NCBI RefSeq assembly: GCF_013366375.1
Contig: NZ_JABWMJ010000018.1
Location: 1 to 47,943 of the forward strand
Direction: 5' to 3'
From: Rhizobacter koreensis
Lineage (GTDB): Bacteria > Pseudomonadota > Gammaproteobacteria > Burkholderiales > Burkholderiaceae_C
Length of the DNA: 47,943 nt
The notes beneath the pieces are model-generated. The model was not told the origin of the DNA. It made no database searches and saw only the letters and a program-made list of their open reading frames with translations. The stretch's first letter is position 1, and the number at the start of each line of letters is the position of its first letter. Below are positions 27,150 through 35,510 of the stretch, in pieces. A program made the translations under genes and the position numbers.

Positions 27150-28130
27150 ATGAACGTTTCGACGGCCTTTCAGGCCTTGCTGACGCTTGCACCAGTAGTG
27201 CTTGCAATCAACCCTGCCCATGCCCAGTCCGTGTCGGAGCCCCTACCCTGTCGTACGGTAAGCATCGTCGCGCCGTTTCCGCCAGGCTCGACCACCGACA
27301 CCATCGCGCGCGCCCTGAGCACCAAGCTGTCCACCGACCTTGGACGGGTCGTCGTGATCGAAAACAAGCCAGGTGCCGAGGGGCAGCTCGCCGCCACCGA
27401 CGTGATGCGCAGCCCGCCCAACGGCTGCCGCCTGCTGTTTGCCACCTCCGGCAACCTGTCGGTGGCGCCGCAGCTGCGAACTCCGCCGCCGTACGATCCG
27501 CGCAAGGACTTCACGGCCATCGCCGACGTGGGCCGCTACACCTACATCCTGTACGTGCGGCAGCAGTTCCCCGCCAACACGTTCTCGGAGTTCATCGCCG
27601 CCGCCAAGTCCGCGCCGGGGCGCTATACCTATGGCACGGGATCCAACACCAACTTCCTGGCCTTCGGCTACATCGGCCAGCTGACCGGCACCGAACTGCA
27701 GCGCGTCCCCTACCGTGGCGAGCCGCCCGCGTTCACCGACTTGATCGGCGGGCAGATCGACGCCATCGTCGCTACCACCATGGGCGTGCCCTTCGTGCGC
27801 GACCACAAGCTGAGGGCGTTGGCCGTGATGTCGCGCGAGCGGAGTCCGCTGCTGCCCGAGGTTCCCACCTTCGCCGAAGCGGGCCTGAAGAACTTCGACA
27901 TCGTGCCGTGGGCCGGAATCGTGGGCCCGGCGAAGATGGAACCCGCCACGGTGACGTTGCTGACGGCCGCCTTGAACCGGGCCCTCGCGGACCCCGCGGT
28001 CCAATCCGCCGCCGCCAAGGCCGGCTTTCTCCTCACACCTTCGACGCAAGAGCAGTTCAAGGCCCTGATCGCCGAACAGCACACCGTCTACGGCGACAAG
28101 GTAAGGCAACTCGGTCTCACAGCGGAGTGA
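27150..28130 (+). CDS. Bug-type tripartite tricarboxylate transporter binding protein
   Basis: 326 residues with a signal peptide (FQALLTLAPVVLAINPAHAQ). Family hallmarks are present: VSIVAPFPPGSTTDTIARAL, VVIENKPGAEGQLAATDVM, YGTGSNTNFLAFGYIGQLTG, VPYRGEPPAFTDLIGGQIDA and LLPEVPTFAEAGL. Bug proteins bind carboxylates in the periplasm and hand them to TctAB-type membrane partners, absent here, so it must borrow a permease or act as a sensor. It is the first gene of the operon; its TGA overlaps the MaoC gene start. Confidence 0.88.
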   Translation: MNVSTAFQALLTLAPVVLAINPAHAQSVSEPLPCRTVSIVAPFPPGSTTDTIARALSTKLSTDLGRVVVIENKPGAEGQLAATDVMRSPPNGCRLLFATSGNLSVAPQLRTPPPYDPRKDFTAIADVGRYTYILYVRQQFPANTFSEFIAAAKSAPGRYTYGTGSNTNFLAFGYIGQLTGTELQRVPYRGEPPAFTDLIGGQIDAIVATTMGVPFVRDHKLRALAVMSRERSPLLPEVPTFAEAGLKNFDIVPWAGIVGPAKMEPATVTLLTAALNRALADPAVQSAAAKAGFLLTPSTQEQFKALIAEQHTVYGDKVRQLGLTAE

Positions 28131-28648
28131 GCGGCCTCCTCACCGGGGCCGCGGAGCGTCGCCCGATCTCCTCGCCCGAGGCGCTGGACGCCCTCGTCGG
28201 CCAGGAAATCGCCGTCTCCTCGTGGCTGCAGATCGACCAGGGGCGCATCGACTGTTTCGCCGACGCCACCGGCGATCGGCAGTGGCTGCACGTCGAGCCG
28301 GAGCGGGCGGCGCGAGGCCCGTTCGGGACGACCATCGCGCACGGCTTTCTCACGCTTTCGCTGCTGCCGGTGCTGCTGGACGCCGCCGTTGAATTCCAGC
28401 ACATGAAGATGGGCGTCAACTATGGCCTGAACAAGGTGCGCTTCACGGCCCCCGTGCCAGTGGACTCGCGCATCCGCGTGCGCGCCAGGCTGCTGGCGAG
28501 CGAGCCCCTGCCCGAGTTCGAAGGCACGCCCGGCCGGCAGATCGTCTGGCAGCTGACGGCGGAGCGCGAGGGCTCGACCAAGACGGTCTGCGTCGCCGAG
28601 ACAGTCAGTCGGCGTCACTGGGGAAATGGGCATGTACACCACGCTTGA
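28127..28648 (+). CDS. MaoC-like (R)-specific enoyl-CoA hydratase
   Basis: 173 residues from a GTG that overlaps the Bug stop codon. The hydratase hot-dog motif is present: IDCFADATGDRQWLHVEPER followed by GPFGTTIAHGFLTLSLLP, with the catalytic Asp and His in D..GD..WLH and AHGF. NYGLNKVRFTAPVPVDSRIR is the conserved second strand pair. It would add water to a 2-enoyl-CoA. The frame extends far upstream as noise through the relaxase-operon gap. Its 3' end overlaps the next gene by 17 bases. Confidence 0.85.
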   Translation: MSGLLTGAAERRPISSPEALDALVGQEIAVSSWLQIDQGRIDCFADATGDRQWLHVEPERAARGPFGTTIAHGFLTLSLLPVLLDAAVEFQHMKMGVNYGLNKVRFTAPVPVDSRIRVRARLLASEPLPEFEGTPGRQIVWQLTAEREGSTKTVCVAETVSRRHWGNGHVHHA

Positions 28649-29438
28649 ACTCGGCGTCGCCGACGGCGTCGCCACGCTCGTCCTGAACCGGCCCCGGCAG
28701 CGCAACGCCATAGACATGGCGATGCGCCAGGAGCTGCTGCAGGCAGTCCACCAGATGGCGCGCGACCCGCAGGTGCAGGCCGTGGTCCTTACCGGTGCCG
28801 GAGGCCACTTCTGCGCCGGCGGCGACGTCAAGTCCATGGGCCAGGTCGCCAGCGCCGACAAAGGGCGGCAGCGCATGCTGGACCTGCAGCCGCTGGTGCT
28901 TGCCCTGCTGCAACTGGACAAGCCGCTGGTGGTGGCAGTCGAAGGCGTTGCCCTGGGTGCGGGCTTCGGCCTTGCGCTGACCGCCGACTTCATCGTCGCG
29001 GGCGGCGACGCGCGCTTCTGCTGCTCATTCGCCCGGGTCGGCTTGGTGCCCGACTTCGCAACGGCCTTCACCCTGCCGCGCATCCTGGGTCTGCAACGTG
29101 CCAAGGCGCTGGTCTTCTCGGCGCGCGAACTCGCGGCAACCGAGGCACTGCAGCAAGGACTCGTCACCGAGGTGTGCGACTCGGGCGCGGCGTTGCAGCG
29201 GGCGCGCGAGCTTGCGCTGCTGCTGGCCAACGGCTCGCCGACGGCGTTCAGTCTGGCCAAACGCATGTTGTTGGCATCGTTCCAATCCGACGTCGGCACG
29301 ATGCTGGGAATGGAAGCGGACGCCCAGGGCATTGCCTACACGAGCGACTACCACACCGAAGCCGTGCAGCGCTTCTTCGCCAAGGAAGCGCCGCGGTTGA
29401 GCTGGCCCCCGCCCGCATCCGAACCTAAGACCGCCTGA
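28632..29438 (+). CDS. enoyl-CoA hydratase/isomerase family protein
   Basis: 268 residues. Crotonase fold: VATLVLNRPRQRNAIDMAM, VVLTGAGGHFCAGGDVKSMG (oxyanion-hole segment) and VEGVALGAGFGLALTADFIV. The second oxyanion Gly stretch is normal, and the ARVGLVPDFATAFTLPRILG helix carries Asp where many hydratases have Glu, so it may be a hydratase or an isomerase. The start at 28632 has GGGGA at good spacing; 28626 is the alternative. It probably handles a step of acyl-CoA chain shortening with the neighbouring SDRs. Confidence 0.85.
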   Translation: MYTTLELGVADGVATLVLNRPRQRNAIDMAMRQELLQAVHQMARDPQVQAVVLTGAGGHFCAGGDVKSMGQVASADKGRQRMLDLQPLVLALLQLDKPLVVAVEGVALGAGFGLALTADFIVAGGDARFCCSFARVGLVPDFATAFTLPRILGLQRAKALVFSARELAATEALQQGLVTEVCDSGAALQRARELALLLANGSPTAFSLAKRMLLASFQSDVGTMLGMEADAQGIAYTSDYHTEAVQRFFAKEAPRLSWPPPASEPKTA

Positions 29439-29524
29439 GTCTGAAAGGGCTCCAACAAGGTGTTGGACTCGACACCAGGCGCTGCCGATACTGGCCGCGA
29501 CATCACCACTGAAGGAACAAGCTC

Positions 29525-30427
29525 ATGTTCTGCCCCGACGTCTTGAAAGGCCAACGCATCCTGGTCACCGGCGGAGGTACGGGCCTTGGCCGTGCGATGA
29601 GCGAGCGCCTGCTGGAGCTGGGCGCACAGGTGCACATCTGCGGACGCCGCAGCTCGGTGCTGGAAGAGGCCGCCGACTCGATGGAAAAGCTCACCGGCAC
29701 GCGCCCCACCTACTCCGCGTGCGACCTCCGCGACCCCGCCTCGGTGAGCGCGATGGTCGACGAGGCGTGGACGCATGCCCCGCTCACCGGCCTGCTGAAC
29801 AACGCCGCCGGCAACTTCATCAGCCGCACCGAGGATCTGTCCCCGCGCGGCTTCGACGCGATCGCCAACACGGTATTCCACGGCACCTTCTATGTGACGC
29901 ACGCCGTGGGCAAGCGCTGGATCGCCGAGAAGCTCCCAGGGAGCGTGGTCTCGATCGTCGTCACCTGGACGCGCACCGGCGCCCCCTTCGTCGTGCCTTC
30001 GGCCATGTCCAAGGCCGGTGTCGAAACCATGACGCGCTCGCTGGCCATCGAATGGGGCCGCTACGGCATCCGCCTCAACGCCATCGCCCCCGGCATCTTC
30101 GCCACCGAGGGCGCCACCGCGCGCCTGCGCCCAGGCGCAGACCCGCACTCGCGCGAGCGCAAGGGCAACCCGACGGGGCGCCTGGGCGAGCTTCCGGAAC
30201 TGGCCAACTTGGCCACCTTCCTGTTCGCCGACGGCTGCCGCTGGTTGACCGGCGAGACCATCGCCATCGACGGCGGCCAGCACCTGGCCCAGGGCGCGTA
30301 CTTCACCGACTACCTCGAGTGGTCCGACACGCAGTGGGCCGATGCCCGCGAGCGCATCAGGGAACAGAACGAGAAGGACAAGGCCATGCGCACCGTCGAG
30401 GCGGCTTCGGACAAGGTGCCCACGTGA
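29525..30427 (+). CDS. SDR oxidoreductase resembling 2,4-dienoyl-CoA reductase
   Basis: 300 residues. NADP-type Rossmann start ILVTGGGTGLGRAMSERLLE; LLNNAAGNFISRTEDLSPRG. In place of the usual YxxxK the protein reads FVVPSAMSKAGVETMTRSLA, with Lys but no Tyr at the catalytic position, exactly as in mitochondrial 2,4-dienoyl-CoA reductases (FVVPSASAKAGVE). It should therefore reduce dienoyl-CoA intermediates rather than act as a classical dehydrogenase. GRLGELPELANLATFLFADG is also shared. Its stop overlaps the next start (TGATG). Confidence 0.82.
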   Translation: MFCPDVLKGQRILVTGGGTGLGRAMSERLLELGAQVHICGRRSSVLEEAADSMEKLTGTRPTYSACDLRDPASVSAMVDEAWTHAPLTGLLNNAAGNFISRTEDLSPRGFDAIANTVFHGTFYVTHAVGKRWIAEKLPGSVVSIVVTWTRTGAPFVVPSAMSKAGVETMTRSLAIEWGRYGIRLNAIAPGIFATEGATARLRPGADPHSRERKGNPTGRLGELPELANLATFLFADGCRWLTGETIAIDGGQHLAQGAYFTDYLEWSDTQWADARERIREQNEKDKAMRTVEAASDKVPT

Positions 30428-30828
30428 TGGGCGAGTACGAGCCCCTCCAGGCCTCGCCTTACGCAACGTACGCTGGCTACCTGCGCCAAGGCCGGCTGGC
30501 CTACCAGATCGCTGCCAACGGACAGGTCGTCTTCTTCCCGCGCGTTGCGGCGCCGGGCAGCGGCAACACGCAACTCGAATGGCGCGTATCGCGTGGGCTC
30601 GGCACCGTCTACGCCACGACCGCCATGTACGCGCGAGGCGAGCCGCCGCTGAATCTGGCGCTGATCGACATGGATGAGGGCTTTCGCCTGATGAGCCGCG
30701 TCGAGGGCCCGGATGCGGCGCAGGTGCGGATCGGCCAGCGCGTGCAGTTCCATGCGGGGACGCCGGCAACGGAAGGGGCCGATTCTTTCCCGCTGTTCAC
30801 ACCTCTCGAGGAAGTGGCGCATGGCTAA
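30427..30828 (+). CDS. OB-fold (DUF35-like) protein lacking the zinc-ribbon cysteines
   Basis: 133 residues. It aligns by pattern with DUF35/ChsH2-type acyl-CoA-associated proteins: GRLAYQIAANGQVVFFPR, then a region where a CxxC rubredoxin-like ribbon is expected (VAAPGSGNTQLEWRVSRG), then GTVYATTAMYARGEPPLNLA and RIGQRVQFHAG of the OB fold. There is no Cys in the whole protein, so the zinc ribbon is degenerate. These proteins are obligate partners of thiolase-like enzymes; here the thiolase gene follows with an eight-base overlap. No enzymatic activity of its own is expected. Confidence 0.75.
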   Translation: MGEYEPLQASPYATYAGYLRQGRLAYQIAANGQVVFFPRVAAPGSGNTQLEWRVSRGLGTVYATTAMYARGEPPLNLALIDMDEGFRLMSRVEGPDAAQVRIGQRVQFHAGTPATEGADSFPLFTPLEEVAHG

Positions 30829-31972
30829 GCGGCACGTGCGCGCCAGCGTGGTCGGGGTTGCTGAGTCCGACCTCGGCGTTTCTCCTCCCGGCACCACGCC
30901 GATCGATCTGATGGCCCAGGCCAGCATCCGGGCGCTGGATGACGCGGGATTCACGCTGGCCGATGTCGATGGCCTGTTCGTCGCCACCGCGCAGGCGCGC
31001 TTCGGTCCGATGGTGCTCGCCGAATACCTGGGTATCGCACCCAAGGTGTTCGATGGCACCCAAGTCGGCGGCTCCTCGTTCATGTCGCATCTGGCGCACG
31101 CCCTGTTGGCCATCGAGGCCGGCCAGTGCGAGGTCGCGCTGATCGCCTACGGCAGCACCCAGCGTTCCGTTTCCCGCAGCCAGGCTTCACCGCCGGACTT
31201 CAATCCGTACGAGGCGCCGTTCAAGCCGATGCTGCCCGTAGCCGCGTATGCGATGGCCGCCGGCCGTCACATGCACGAATTCGGCACAACCCGCGAGCAC
31301 CTCGCGGAAGTGGCGGTGGCCGCACGCAACTGGGCCCTGCTGAACCCGATGGCGTGGGAGAAGGAACCCCTGAGCGTGCAGGACGTGCTGTCTGCGCGCA
31401 TGGTGGCAGACCCGTTGTCGGTTCGCGACTGCTGCCTCGTACTCGATGGCGGCGGCGCCATGGTCGTCACCTCCAGGGCACGCGCGGCGCGCGGCCGCAA
31501 GATGCCGGTGCACGTGCTGGGCGTCGGCCAGGCGCTGGGCCACGCGACCATCGCCAACATGCCCGACCTGACGACCACCGTGGCACGCGAGTCGGGCGCC
31601 CGCGCCTTCGCGATGGCAGGTATGCGCCCGGCCGACGTGCAGGTGCTGTCGCTGTACGACGCCTTCACGATCACGCCCATCCTGTTCCTCGAGGACCTCG
31701 GCTTCTGCCCCAAGGGTGAAGGCGGGCGCTTCGTCTCCGGCGGCGCGATCGGCCCCGGCGGCAAGCTGCCGGTCAACACCAACGGGGGCGGCCTGTCCTA
31801 CTGCCACCCCGGCATGTACGGGTTGCTGGGAATGATCGAGACCGTGCGGCAGATCCGCGGCGAATGCGGTGCGCGCCAGGTGCGGGGCTGCAACGTGGCG
31901 CTGGCCCATGGCAATGGCGCCGTGCTGTCCAGCCAGTGCACGGCCATCTTCGGTAGTGAGGACGCGCTATGA
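30821..31972 (+). CDS. thiolase-superfamily protein without nucleophilic Cys (lipid-transfer/aldolase type)
   Basis: 383 residues, ATG preceded by GAGGAAG. Thiolase fold: VVGVAESDLGVSPPGTTPID, ALDDAGFTLADVDGLFVATA. Where thiolases carry the reactive Cys it reads GTQVGGSSFMSHLAHALLAI, and the C-terminal CxGGG loop is replaced by ALAHGNGAVL; LSLYDAFTITP and SYCHPGMYG keep the Tyr and His positions. This is the pattern of Ltp2-like enzymes, which with a DUF35 partner cleave beta-hydroxy acyl-CoA by retro-aldol reaction. A condensing or thiolytic role is unlikely. ATGA overlap with the next gene. Confidence 0.8.
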   Translation: MAKRHVRASVVGVAESDLGVSPPGTTPIDLMAQASIRALDDAGFTLADVDGLFVATAQARFGPMVLAEYLGIAPKVFDGTQVGGSSFMSHLAHALLAIEAGQCEVALIAYGSTQRSVSRSQASPPDFNPYEAPFKPMLPVAAYAMAAGRHMHEFGTTREHLAEVAVAARNWALLNPMAWEKEPLSVQDVLSARMVADPLSVRDCCLVLDGGGAMVVTSRARAARGRKMPVHVLGVGQALGHATIANMPDLTTTVARESGARAFAMAGMRPADVQVLSLYDAFTITPILFLEDLGFCPKGEGGRFVSGGAIGPGGKLPVNTNGGGLSYCHPGMYGLLGMIETVRQIRGECGARQVRGCNVALAHGNGAVLSSQCTAIFGSEDAL

Positions 31973-32907
31973 GCGCGGGCAACGAAAAGGAATCGAGAAT
32001 GATGCTGCAGGGAAAAGTGGTGATCGTCACCGGCGCGGGACGGGGTATCGGCCGCGACATGGCGCTGGCAATGGCGAAGAACGGTGCGCAAGTCGTGGTC
32101 AACGACCTTGGCACATCGCTCGACGGAAACGGCCAGGACGCAGGCCCGGCGGCGCAGGTGGTGGCGGAGATCTGTGCCGCTGGCGGCAGCGCGGTGGCCA
32201 GCACGCACAGCGTCGCGGACTGGGACAGCGCGCAGCAGATCGTTGCCACCGCGATCGAGAGCTTCGGGCGCGTCGACGTCATCGTCAACAACGCGGGCAT
32301 CGCGCGGGACCGGATCTTCCACCACATGACGCTGGACGACTGGCGAGCCGTCATCGACGTGCACCTGAACGGAGCCTTCTACCTGAGTCGCGCGGCCGCC
32401 ACGCACTTTCGCAACCAGAACACGGGTCGCTTCATCTTCATGACTTCAGCGTCCGGCTTGGTAGGCAACCTTGGCCAGGCCAACTACGCAGCGGCCAAGA
32501 TGGCAGTGGTGGGACTCTCGAAGTCGCTGGCGCTGGACATGGCGCGCTACGGCGTCACTTCCAATGCGATCTGTCCCTTCGCGTACAGCCGCATGATCGG
32601 CTCGATTCCCACCGAGACGCCTGAGGAAAAGGCGCGAGTCGAAAAGATCAAGGCAATGGAGACCAACAAGATCGCGCCGCTGGCCGTGTACTTGTCCAGC
32701 GATGCGGCCGCCAAGGTCAGCGGCCAGATCTTCGCGGTGCGAGCCAACGAGCTGTTCCTGATCAGCCAGAACCGCCCCTTGCGCTCGACGCACCGTGCCG
32801 AGGGCTGGACGCCCGAGAGCATCGCTGCAACGGCAATCCCGGCGCTCGAGCGCAACTTCTACCCGCTCGAACGTTCGGCCGACGTGTTTTCCTGGGATCC
32901 GATCTAG
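31969..32907 (+). CDS. MFE-2-like (R)-3-hydroxyacyl-CoA dehydrogenase (SDR)
   Basis: 312 residues from an ATG overlapping the thiolase stop; an ATG at 31999 behind AAAGGAA gives the more typical N-terminus (MMLQGKVVIVTGAGRGIGRD). NAD-binding TGAGRGIGR, VNDLGTSLDGNGQD, VNNAGIARDRIFHHMTLDDW and active-site SASGLVGNLGQANYAAAKM with Ser, Tyr and Lys. The insert after DLG and the C-terminal APLAVYLSSDAAAKVSGQIF are typical of the dehydrogenase unit of peroxisomal multifunctional enzyme 2. It pairs naturally with the MaoC hydratase. Its TAG shares bases with the stop of the convergent LysR gene. Confidence 0.85.
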   Translation: MSAGNEKESRMMLQGKVVIVTGAGRGIGRDMALAMAKNGAQVVVNDLGTSLDGNGQDAGPAAQVVAEICAAGGSAVASTHSVADWDSAQQIVATAIESFGRVDVIVNNAGIARDRIFHHMTLDDWRAVIDVHLNGAFYLSRAAATHFRNQNTGRFIFMTSASGLVGNLGQANYAAAKMAVVGLSKSLALDMARYGVTSNAICPFAYSRMIGSIPTETPEEKARVEKIKAMETNKIAPLAVYLSSDAAAKVSGQIFAVRANELFLISQNRPLRSTHRAEGWTPESIAATAIPALERNFYPLERSADVFSWDPI

Positions 32908-33809
32908 GAGTGTGGGCGGCGCGGTGCCGCGACGATCTCGCGGGCGACGGCGATGAACTCGTCGCGCACCGCTGACCGCGTGGCGCGGTTCCAGGCGAGC
33001 GCCACCGTGAGGGTCGGTGTCTCCCCTTCGATGGGGCGCAGCGCCACCCCGTCCTGGCGGATGGCCTCTGCCGAGGCCGGGACCAGCGCCACGCCGAGGC
33101 CGCTCGCCACCAGCATCACGATGGTCGCCACCTCCTTGGCTTCCTGGGTGATGCGCGGCTGGAAGCCGGTGGCCTGGCACAGGCCCAGCACTGCAGCGGA
33201 GAGCGACGAGTCGATGCTTTTGCTGAAGGTGACGAAATTCTCGTTGGCGACATCGCGCAACGCGAGTACGGGCTTGCGCGCCAGGGCGCTGCCTTCCGGC
33301 ACGGCCAATACCAGCTTCTCCTGCATCACAGGCAACAGTTCGATGTCCGGATTCGCCACCGGAGGGCGCAGGAAGCCGAGGTCCATGCGCGAGGTGGTAA
33401 GCGCCAGCACCTGTTCGGGTGTCAGCACGTGCTCACGGAAATGAAGTTCGACCCGCGGTGCGATGGTGTTGTATTGCCTGAGGATTCGCGGCAGTGGCGT
33501 ATACATGGCCGATTGGGTGAAGCCGATCGTGAGGCGGCCGATGCGCCCCTGCTGCGCGCCGACGGCAGTCTCCTTGGCACGCCGCGTGGCGCTGAGAATG
33601 TCTTCGGCTTCCGGGATCAGCGCACGGCCTGCGTCCGTCAGTTCCACGCTGCGCTTGGTGCGGCGGAACAGCTGTACGCCGAGTTCGTCTTCCAGCTGCT
33701 TGATCTGCCGCGACAGCGGCGACTGCGCGATGTGGACGCGCTCTGCGGCCTTGCCGAAATGGAGCTCCTCGGCTACGGCGAGGAAGTAACGAAGCTGGCG
33801 GAGTTCCAT
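32904..33809 (-). CDS. LysR-type transcriptional regulator
   Basis: 301 residues. N-terminal winged helix: MELRQLRYFLAVAEELHFGK, AAERVHIAQSPLSRQIKQLE, LGVQLFRRTKRSVELTDAG. The effector domain starts IGRLTIGFTQSAMYTPLPRI and resembles the CatR/BenM-like group that senses aromatic or dicarboxylic acids. It is divergent from the acyl-CoA ligase gene at 33937 (127-bp intergenic region) and convergent with the SDR gene, and probably controls the ligase and perhaps the whole island. The longer frame to 33962 would overlap the ligase gene and is rejected. Confidence 0.88.
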   Translation of the reverse strand: MELRQLRYFLAVAEELHFGKAAERVHIAQSPLSRQIKQLEDELGVQLFRRTKRSVELTDAGRALIPEAEDILSATRRAKETAVGAQQGRIGRLTIGFTQSAMYTPLPRILRQYNTIAPRVELHFREHVLTPEQVLALTTSRMDLGFLRPPVANPDIELLPVMQEKLVLAVPEGSALARKPVLALRDVANENFVTFSKSIDSSLSAAVLGLCQATGFQPRITQEAKEVATIVMLVASGLGVALVPASAEAIRQDGVALRPIEGETPTLTVALAWNRATRSAVRDEFIAVAREIVAAPRRPHS

Positions 33810-33936
33810 TGCCTGTGGGGTAAGTCGTCGCGGATCATAGTGCGCGCGCCGCTGCGCCTGCCTGAGACACCGAAGGTCTGATGCAAACGCAATTAAGTGT
33901 TGGACGCAGAGCGGCGTCGCTTCGGATACTCGTCGA

Positions 33937-35484
33937 ATGATGAAACACAACCGCCCTCCCAACGAGAGCCTCGGTTTCTGGTTGGCGCGTCATGCGCAGC
34001 TGACGCCGCGGCGCGTGAGCATCGTCTACTGGACCTCAGCTATGGAGTGCGAACGCTGGACCTTCGCCGAGCTCGATGTCGCGGCGCGCCGACTGGCGGG
34101 ATGGTTGCGCGCCAATGGCGTGCAGCGCGGCGACCGCGTCGTCTTCCACGATTTCAACGACGTTCGCTTCTGCATCACGATGTTCGCCGCCGCCTATGTG
34201 GGCGCGATCTTCGTGCCGCTGAATTTCCGCCTGGCGGTTCCGGAACTCGTCCAGACACTCCAGGACTGCCAGGCGCGAGTCGTCGTTCACGGGCGCGCAT
34301 TCGAGCCGGCGCTTCCGGCATTGCGACAGGAGTTGCCCGACGTGCTCACGCTGCTGTCCGATCGCGAGTCGCCCGGAGCGTTCGATGCCATCCTGGAAGA
34401 TGCGGCGGGCGAGGAACATGGACCCGCCGACCTGTCCTGGGATGAGACGGCTTTCCTGCTCTATACCTCGGGCAGCACCGGCAAGCCCAAGGGCGTGAGG
34501 CTCAGTCATGGCAATCTGTTCTGGAACACGATCAACACGATCCTGATCCAGGGCGGCATGCCGGACGACCGCATGCTGATCTCGGCCCCGCTGTTCCACG
34601 CCGCGCCCGTGTCCAGCTTTCTCGACGCCTTCCTGCGCGGGGCGCTGATCCACCTGGAACGCTCTTTCCAGTCCGAGCGGGTTCTCTCTCGCATCACGGC
34701 GGAGAAGATCAATATGGTCGCGGGGGTTCCGGCCATGTACGCCATGATGGCGGCCGACCCGCAGTTCGCCAGCGCTGACCTTGCCAGCCTGCGCGGAATC
34801 ATCGTCGGCGGCTCGCCGGTGGCCGAGGCACTGATCGAAACGTATCGCCAGCGCGGTGTCACCGTGATCCAGCGCTACGGCCTGACCGAGGCGGCGCCGC
34901 TGGTCACCGGCCTGGCCCCTGGCTCGCCGCGGGCCAAGGCCGCGACGGCGGGACTGCCCGGCATGTTTCTGGAAATGCGCATCGCGCGGCCCGACGCCGA
35001 AGGCATCGGTGAGATCCAGGCGCGCGGCGCGAATGTCATGCAGGGGTACTGGATGCGCGAGGAAGACACCCGCGCTGCGTTCGAAGACGACTGGCTGCGC
35101 ACCGGCGACCTCGGACGCATCGACGCCGAGGGCTATCTCAGCGTCGTCGGACGCTGCAAGGACATGATCATCTCGGGCGGCGAGAACATCTACGCTGCCG
35201 AAGTCGAGGCCCGCCTCGCAGAGGCACCCGGCGTGCTCGAAGCTGCGGTCATCGGCGTGCCGCATGTGAAGTGGGGCGAGACCGTGTGGGCCATGGTGGC
35301 GCCGAAGTCCGGTGCGCAGATCACCGGCAAACAAGTCCTCGACCACCTGCAGGGGCGCTTGGCACGCTACAAACATCCCACTCGCGTGATCATCCTTGAC
35401 GAGCTACCGAAAAACGGTGCCGGCAAGGTCGACAAGCTCGCGCTGCGCCACCGCTTCCAGTCCGAAGCCGGTCCGGCGGGCTGA
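33937..35484 (+). CDS. AMP-dependent acyl-CoA synthetase
   Basis: 515 residues, normal for class I adenylate-forming ligases. Motifs: FLLYTSGSTGKPKGVRLSHG (P-loop-like A3), YGLTEAAPLV (A5), DDWLRTGDLGRIDAEGYLSV (A7) and GRCKDMIISGGENIYAAEVE (A8), with the catalytic Lys in LPKNGAGKVDKLAL (A10). It would activate the imported acid as acyl-AMP and then CoA thioester. Two ATGs open the frame; no clear ribosome-binding site. It is followed after 26 bp by the lyase gene. The exact acid cannot be read from the sequence. Confidence 0.88.
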   Translation: MMKHNRPPNESLGFWLARHAQLTPRRVSIVYWTSAMECERWTFAELDVAARRLAGWLRANGVQRGDRVVFHDFNDVRFCITMFAAAYVGAIFVPLNFRLAVPELVQTLQDCQARVVVHGRAFEPALPALRQELPDVLTLLSDRESPGAFDAILEDAAGEEHGPADLSWDETAFLLYTSGSTGKPKGVRLSHGNLFWNTINTILIQGGMPDDRMLISAPLFHAAPVSSFLDAFLRGALIHLERSFQSERVLSRITAEKINMVAGVPAMYAMMAADPQFASADLASLRGIIVGGSPVAEALIETYRQRGVTVIQRYGLTEAAPLVTGLAPGSPRAKAATAGLPGMFLEMRIARPDAEGIGEIQARGANVMQGYWMREEDTRAAFEDDWLRTGDLGRIDAEGYLSVVGRCKDMIISGGENIYAAEVEARLAEAPGVLEAAVIGVPHVKWGETVWAMVAPKSGAQITGKQVLDHLQGRLARYKHPTRVIILDELPKNGAGKVDKLALRHRFQSEAGPAG

Positions 35485-35510
35485 ACATCCGATACCCACT
35501 GGAGACCGCC

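Noticed and set aside
26876..28648. Long plus-strand open frame of 590 codons across the operon start
   Set aside because: Only the last 173 codons (from the GTG at 28127) look like a protein; the rest overlaps the Bug gene in another frame and has noise-like composition.
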